DNA from: Lactiplantibacillus garii
Lineage (GTDB): Bacteria; Bacillota; Bacilli; Lactobacillales; Lactobacillaceae
Assembly (NCBI RefSeq): GCF_003885105.1
Contig: NZ_QWZQ01000029.1
Coordinates: 1-38,866 of the forward strand
Length of the DNA stretch: 38,866 nucleotides
Reading direction: 5' to 3'
Shown: positions 35,160 to 38,866 of the stretch, piece by piece
Position numbering within the stretch: the first letter of the stretch is position 1
How the letters are laid out: the number at the start of each line of letters is the position of its first letter
Position numbers and translations under genes: made by a program
The notes under the pieces: model-generated
The model's input: the letters and a program-made list of their open reading frames with translations, nothing else
Told to the model about the DNA's origin: nothing
The model's database searches: none

Positions 35160-36851
35160 ATGATTAAGCGATTATGGCAGCTGAACCGAAGTGAGCGTTG
35201 GAAAATGTGGGCCCAAATAATCGGTCAATGGTGCAGCGAACTATTAGTTGTCAGCGTGGTCTGGGCGGGAGCTGAATGGATCCTGAGCAATCACGTTGGT
35301 CGTTGGTGGTTCTGGCTAATTGGTACACAATTACTGGTGACGGTGAGCTACTGGCTGGGTGTTCGCCGGTTGAATCAAAACGACTGGGCGGTGGCTTCCA
35401 GTAAAGCCCTCCAGCGGCGGTATTTGACGGCTTACTTGCAAACGACCGGGGTCGATGAAACCAATGTTATGACGGTGCTGCACCAGGACCTGAGCACTTT
35501 AAAAAAGGTCACGATTTTTTTCGATACCATTATCCCGACCATTATCCAGTTAACACTGACCGGGATCGTGGCACTGGTGATTGAAACGGTCGTGCTGCCA
35601 ATCACGGTTTTGATCCCAATCGCCGGCATCCTGCTACTCGGCATGGGGATGGGGATGCTGCAGGGATTGGGTGACCGCAAAAACCTGGCCTTTATTGCCA
35701 GCTTTAACGCGATGGGCCAACGTTTCTTAGACGACTTTCGCGGCATGGCGACGCTAATCATGTATCAGCGCCAGCACCAATACGCGGACGACTTTGAACA
35801 CGACACCGAACATTTCCGTCAAAAGACGATGGGCGTGCTAGAGTATCAGCTCCAGTCGCTGACCATTATGGATTTTTGTTTATACGGGGCGATTGGACTG
35901 TTCCTGTTAGCCCAGGGGCACGCCGTCGTGACCGGTTCGCTGGCCTTAAGCACGGCAATCGGAATCGGAACGCTGATGGCGGTCTGGCTGATTGACTTTC
36001 GCAAGTTCGGTTATTTCATGCACGTATTCATGTCAACGCTGCCTAAATTAAAACACGTGTTTAGCGTGATCGATACCGGTTCTAAAACCAAAGCGGCGTC
36101 CGGCAACCGGCTCGCCAGCGTTCACCAGATCAACTTGTCGGGGACGGTCGGGTATGAGCACCCGTTGATCACGGTGCCCGGGTTGACGCTGACGCCCGGT
36201 CACGTGATTGGGTTGACCGGGCCCAGCGGTAGTGGCAAAAGTACCCTTGCGCAGATCTTAATGGGGCGCTTGCCGTTGTTGAGCGGCCAAGTCACCGTGA
36301 ATCAAGAAACGGACCTGACGACGGTTGCGCCGTTAGCTTGGCAGCAAAACGTCGCGTACTTGGGACCAACGACTCGGTTGTTTGACGGAACTATCGCGGA
36401 CAACCTGTTGATGGGTCACGAACTGCCGGGCTGGCAGGAACGTTTGGAGAAACTCGACCTGTGTCAGTTCACGCGGAAACTATCAGCGGGGTACGCAACG
36501 CCCGTTGGTGAGAACGGCGCGCAGTTATCACCGGGTCAGCGTCAGCAGGTGGCGGTCGCGCGGGCGGTGTTGGCGGACAAGGCGGTCTACATTTTTGACG
36601 AGGTCACGTCCAATATCGACCCCGAAAACGCCGACGTGATCATGGCCGGACTACGGCGACTAGCCCGTGAGAAGGTCGTCTTATTGATTACCCACCGTTT
36701 AGCCGATCTAAAACGGCTGACCGACCTGTACCTGGTGGACCAGCAGCAGTTGGTCCACGGCGATTTCGAGAGTTTACGGGCCGATTTTCCGGCCTTTAAG
36801 ACCCTGGTTGCCGAGCAAGACCAGTTATTAACGGAGGCGGGCTTACAATGA
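35160..36851 (+). CDS. CydDC-like ABC exporter, first half (ATPase plus permease)
   Basis: A 563-residue half-transporter: six membrane helices in residues 1-300, then an ATPase domain with Walker A GPSGSGKST (354-362), signature LSPGQRQQ (456-463), Walker B VYIFDEVTS and H-loop LITHR. The segment QRFLDDFRGMATLIMYQRQ matches the CydC/CydD-type thiol exporters. In CydDC both halves pass glutathione or cysteine out of the cell for cytochrome assembly. No cydAB is present here, so export of another thiol or peptide is possible. GAGGGAG precedes the ATG. It overlaps the next gene as ATGA. Confidence 0.85.
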   Translation: MIKRLWQLNRSERWKMWAQIIGQWCSELLVVSVVWAGAEWILSNHVGRWWFWLIGTQLLVTVSYWLGVRRLNQNDWAVASSKALQRRYLTAYLQTTGVDETNVMTVLHQDLSTLKKVTIFFDTIIPTIIQLTLTGIVALVIETVVLPITVLIPIAGILLLGMGMGMLQGLGDRKNLAFIASFNAMGQRFLDDFRGMATLIMYQRQHQYADDFEHDTEHFRQKTMGVLEYQLQSLTIMDFCLYGAIGLFLLAQGHAVVTGSLALSTAIGIGTLMAVWLIDFRKFGYFMHVFMSTLPKLKHVFSVIDTGSKTKAASGNRLASVHQINLSGTVGYEHPLITVPGLTLTPGHVIGLTGPSGSGKSTLAQILMGRLPLLSGQVTVNQETDLTTVAPLAWQQNVAYLGPTTRLFDGTIADNLLMGHELPGWQERLEKLDLCQFTRKLSAGYATPVGENGAQLSPGQRQQVAVARAVLADKAVYIFDEVTSNIDPENADVIMAGLRRLAREKVVLLITHRLADLKRLTDLYLVDQQQLVHGDFESLRADFPAFKTLVAEQDQLLTEAGLQ

Positions 36852-38458
36852 AATTATTGAAACGGTTATTACAAACGGCCGGGCCGCTGAACTGGATCCT
36901 TTTAGCCAGCATCGGTGCCGGCCTGTTGGCGACCACCCTGCAGGTCAGTTTACTGTGGGCCGGGTTTACGGCGCTGTTTCGCCGGGTTCCGCAGTTGTGG
37001 TGGCTTTTGCTGATCTTCGCGTTAGTCGGTGGCTTCGCGCGCTTTTTTGAACAGTATTTAGGCCACCTGGCCGCGTTCAAAATTCTAGCCCACTTACGCA
37101 ACCGGGTCTACCAGCAGATCATGCGGTTAGCTCCGGCCAAGCTGGACCACGCTCGCAGTAGCGACGTGTTGAAGCTCCTGACGGAAGACATTGATCAAAT
37201 CGAGATCTTTTACGCGCACACACTGGCGCCGGTCGTTATCGCGGTCGTGGTGTCGCTAGGGTTTGTCGTGTTTTTTGGGCTGATTCAACCGTTGTTCGGG
37301 GTGATCGCGCTGATCGCTTACGTGCTGATTGGGATGGTCGTCCCGCTGGTCAGCCAGCGGCAGTTTGGTGAGCTGAGCAATCAGTTGAACCACGCCGATT
37401 TAGACGAACAACGCCTGATGGTCGACGCGGTGACCGGTAAGCTGGAGTTGCAACAGTACCAGGCCGTTGACCAGCATTTACACCGTTTGCGGGTGACCGG
37501 GCAACATTTCTGGCGGCTCGACCGCCAAAAAAACGGGCGACAAACGCGCGCCGGCGTGACCATGCAGCTGATTCTGGTCTTAAGCTTGGCCGCGGTGATC
37601 GCCGTGGTGAAATTAACGGACGCGCCGTTAGTCGCCGCCCTGGTTTTTCCGTTCACGTTTGGCCGGGTCCTGGCACTCGGTAATTTACCGGGTTCGTTAG
37701 GCGGGGGCTTGTTGGCCGCCCGGCACGTTTTTGACTTATTAGACGAACAGCCATTGGTCACGAACACGGGAACGGCGCCACTCCGGACAATCAATCATTT
37801 TCAACTGGCTAACGTTAACTTTGCCTACCCGCAGCGGCCGGACACGCCGATTTTAAACCAAACTAATCTGGCCGTTCAGCGTGGCGAACGGGTTGGACTG
37901 ATTGGTCCCAGCGGCGCGGGTAAGAGTACCATTATGAAGTTAGTAATGCGCTGGTACGTTGCGCAGAGTGGCCAAGTTCAGGTCAACGGTGATCTGGTCG
38001 ACACTTACAAATTGGACCGGTTACGCGGGCCAATCGCTTACGTGCCTCAGAACGCGCAGCTTTTTAGCGGGACCTTGCGGGAAAATTTAACACTGCGCGA
38101 TCCGCTGATCACGGACGCCCGGATACGGGAAGTGCTGAATTGGGTCGAGTTGGCGCCAACCATCGCCGGGTTACCCGAACAACTAGACACTGTTGTGACG
38201 CGCAGCGCGCCGGTTCTATCCGCGGGGGAAGTTCAACGTTTGGAATTAGCGCGGGCATTAGTTCGGAACAGTAGTTTGTTGATCCTGGACGAACCAACCA
38301 GCAACCTCGACGTGCTTAACGAGGCCCTGATTTTAAAAACGGTCAAGCAACACTACACCGGAACGGTTGTCTTGATCACGCATCGCCGCAGTTCGTTAGC
38401 GTTGTGTGACCGGGTATTAAAGTTAGATCACGGTCGGCTAGTACCCTTTGAACCGTAA
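36848..38458 (+). CDS. CydDC-like ABC exporter, second half (ATPase plus permease)
   Basis: A 536-residue partner of the upstream half: membrane part to about residue 300, Walker A GPSGAGKST (353-361), Q-loop VPQNAQLFSGTLREN, signature LSAGEVQRLELARA (457-470) and Walker B LLILDEPTSNLDV. The signature Gly-Gly pair is changed (Ala-Gly-Glu), as in asymmetric heterodimers. The catalytic Glu is kept in both halves. ATG 36848 lies inside the preceding stop (ATGA), with GGAGG 10 nt before. It is followed 45 nt later by repeat copy B and a terminator. Confidence 0.85.
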   Translation: MKLLKRLLQTAGPLNWILLASIGAGLLATTLQVSLLWAGFTALFRRVPQLWWLLLIFALVGGFARFFEQYLGHLAAFKILAHLRNRVYQQIMRLAPAKLDHARSSDVLKLLTEDIDQIEIFYAHTLAPVVIAVVVSLGFVVFFGLIQPLFGVIALIAYVLIGMVVPLVSQRQFGELSNQLNHADLDEQRLMVDAVTGKLELQQYQAVDQHLHRLRVTGQHFWRLDRQKNGRQTRAGVTMQLILVLSLAAVIAVVKLTDAPLVAALVFPFTFGRVLALGNLPGSLGGGLLAARHVFDLLDEQPLVTNTGTAPLRTINHFQLANVNFAYPQRPDTPILNQTNLAVQRGERVGLIGPSGAGKSTIMKLVMRWYVAQSGQVQVNGDLVDTYKLDRLRGPIAYVPQNAQLFSGTLRENLTLRDPLITDARIREVLNWVELAPTIAGLPEQLDTVVTRSAPVLSAGEVQRLELARALVRNSSLLILDEPTSNLDVLNEALILKTVKQHYTGTVVLITHRRSSLALCDRVLKLDHGRLVPFEP

Positions 38459-38503
38459 AATAAAAGCGACGGTGGCATAAGCCTCGGGGAAAAAAATAAA
38501 AAA

Positions 38504-38645
38504 AGAGTGTGCCAAAAGTCGGTTAGCGGGTGAGCATTAACGGCGTATGGCGAATAATCCGGGACTTGGATTGTTTGACATACGTGGTTAAGCGGAGCCC
38601 GCTGACTTTTGGCGCACGTTTCGACAATAGTTGTTCGGAGATAAA
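38504..38645 (+). repeat. Copy B of the 142-nt 3'-flanking repeat
   Basis: Inverted relative to copy A at 19013-19153, with about 87% identity by hand. It lies 45 nt past the ABC operon stop in the same sense, as copy A does to its operon. Its ends form an inverted repeat: GTGTGCCAAAAGTCGGTTAGC (38508-38528) against GCTGACTTTTGGCGCAC (38601-38617). Confidence 0.85.
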
Positions 38646-38658
38646 ACATACTAAGATT

Positions 38659-38696
38659 AGCTCTGTAAAACCAAAACGGTTTTACAGAGCTTTTTG
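38659..38696 (+). terminator. Terminator after repeat copy B
   Basis: AGCTCTGTAAAACC pairs perfectly with GGTTTTACAGAGCT around AAAAC, followed by TTTTT. It ends the ABC exporter transcript after the repeat. Confidence 0.85.
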
Positions 38697-38866
38697 AATT
38701 ACAGTGGAATATGTGGAGCTAAAGATCACACATAGCCCTTTGGACTTCGAGTCCGTAACCATAAACTGATCACCGCCATTATTCCCAGTAATTCAGGTTT
38801 AAGTATGTTGGTCCTTGAGACCGTGTTTAGGAAATTAGAATCGCCGAGGATGACTCCGGAATGGCT
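38697..38866. other. Window end without a recognisable gene
   Basis: No coding frame of note and no tRNA. A short GGACTtcgAGTCC hairpin is present near 38741. The next gene probably lies outside. Confidence 0.4.

Noticed and set aside
19013-38645. The repeats as ends of a composite transposon
   Set aside because: No transposase or target duplication is visible, and each copy follows an operon stop in matching sense, which fits a 3' element better.
38741-38760. GGACTtcgAGTCC as part of a tRNA
   Set aside because: There is no anticodon arm, T-arm or acceptor stem around it.

Overview
This window looks like chromosome from a moderately GC-rich lactic acid bacterium. Strong AGGAGG-type ribosome sites, cre boxes, a T-box leader, NiaR control of niacin salvage, a lactose/cellobiose-type PTS, twin GH1 phospho-beta-glucosidases, teichoic-acid polymerase-type enzymes and YfhO all point to Lactobacillaceae. 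Levilactobacillus or a neighbour is my guess from overall feel. I could not test the genus. There is no rRNA, tRNA, CRISPR array, transposase or phage gene.

Left part (1-7.5 kb): a family 2 glycosyltransferase, then a GntR/UTRA repressor divergent from a beta-glucoside locus (PTS IIB, PTS IIA, two tandem GH1 enzymes, no IIC). A well-formed promoter carries a GTAC-centred operator in its spacer. A D-serine ammonia-lyase follows. From 7.5 to 10.3 kb there is an ABC-2 drug-type exporter with its own TetR regulator and two TetR palindromes bracketing the promoter.

Middle part (10.3-18.7 kb): nicotinate phosphoribosyltransferase with a NiaR-type operator, divergent from a small nucleoside-deoxyribosyltransferase-like protein and NiaR itself; an Eis-type acetyltransferase and a MupG/DUF871 protein on the minus strand; and a tight five-gene plus-strand operon (Tad2/DUF2829-like protein, SDR, HIT, ADP-ribose-type Nudix, sugar acetyltransferase). 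A pentapeptide-repeat protein closes the section.

Right part (18.7-38.9 kb): a fused GT2/CDP-glycerol glycerophosphotransferase with an unrecognised partner, facing a YfhO membrane protein (cell-wall polymer genes). Then come a structured non-coding stretch, HAD phosphatase and threonine synthase, a GH13 neopullulanase-type enzyme under a cre site, small membrane proteins, a Nudix-fold protein lacking its catalytic glutamates, a T-box-controlled C-S lyase, and a CydDC-like ABC heterodimer.

The least expected structures are an unnamed 142-nt repeat present twice, each time just 3' of an operon and next to a perfect hairpin (19.0 and 38.5 kb); a three-way-junction RNA-like fold at 25.9 kb; a GntR-like operator shared between the beta-glucoside locus and the distant MupG gene; the Tad2-like/HIT/Nudix operon; and the catalytically dead Nudix relative.
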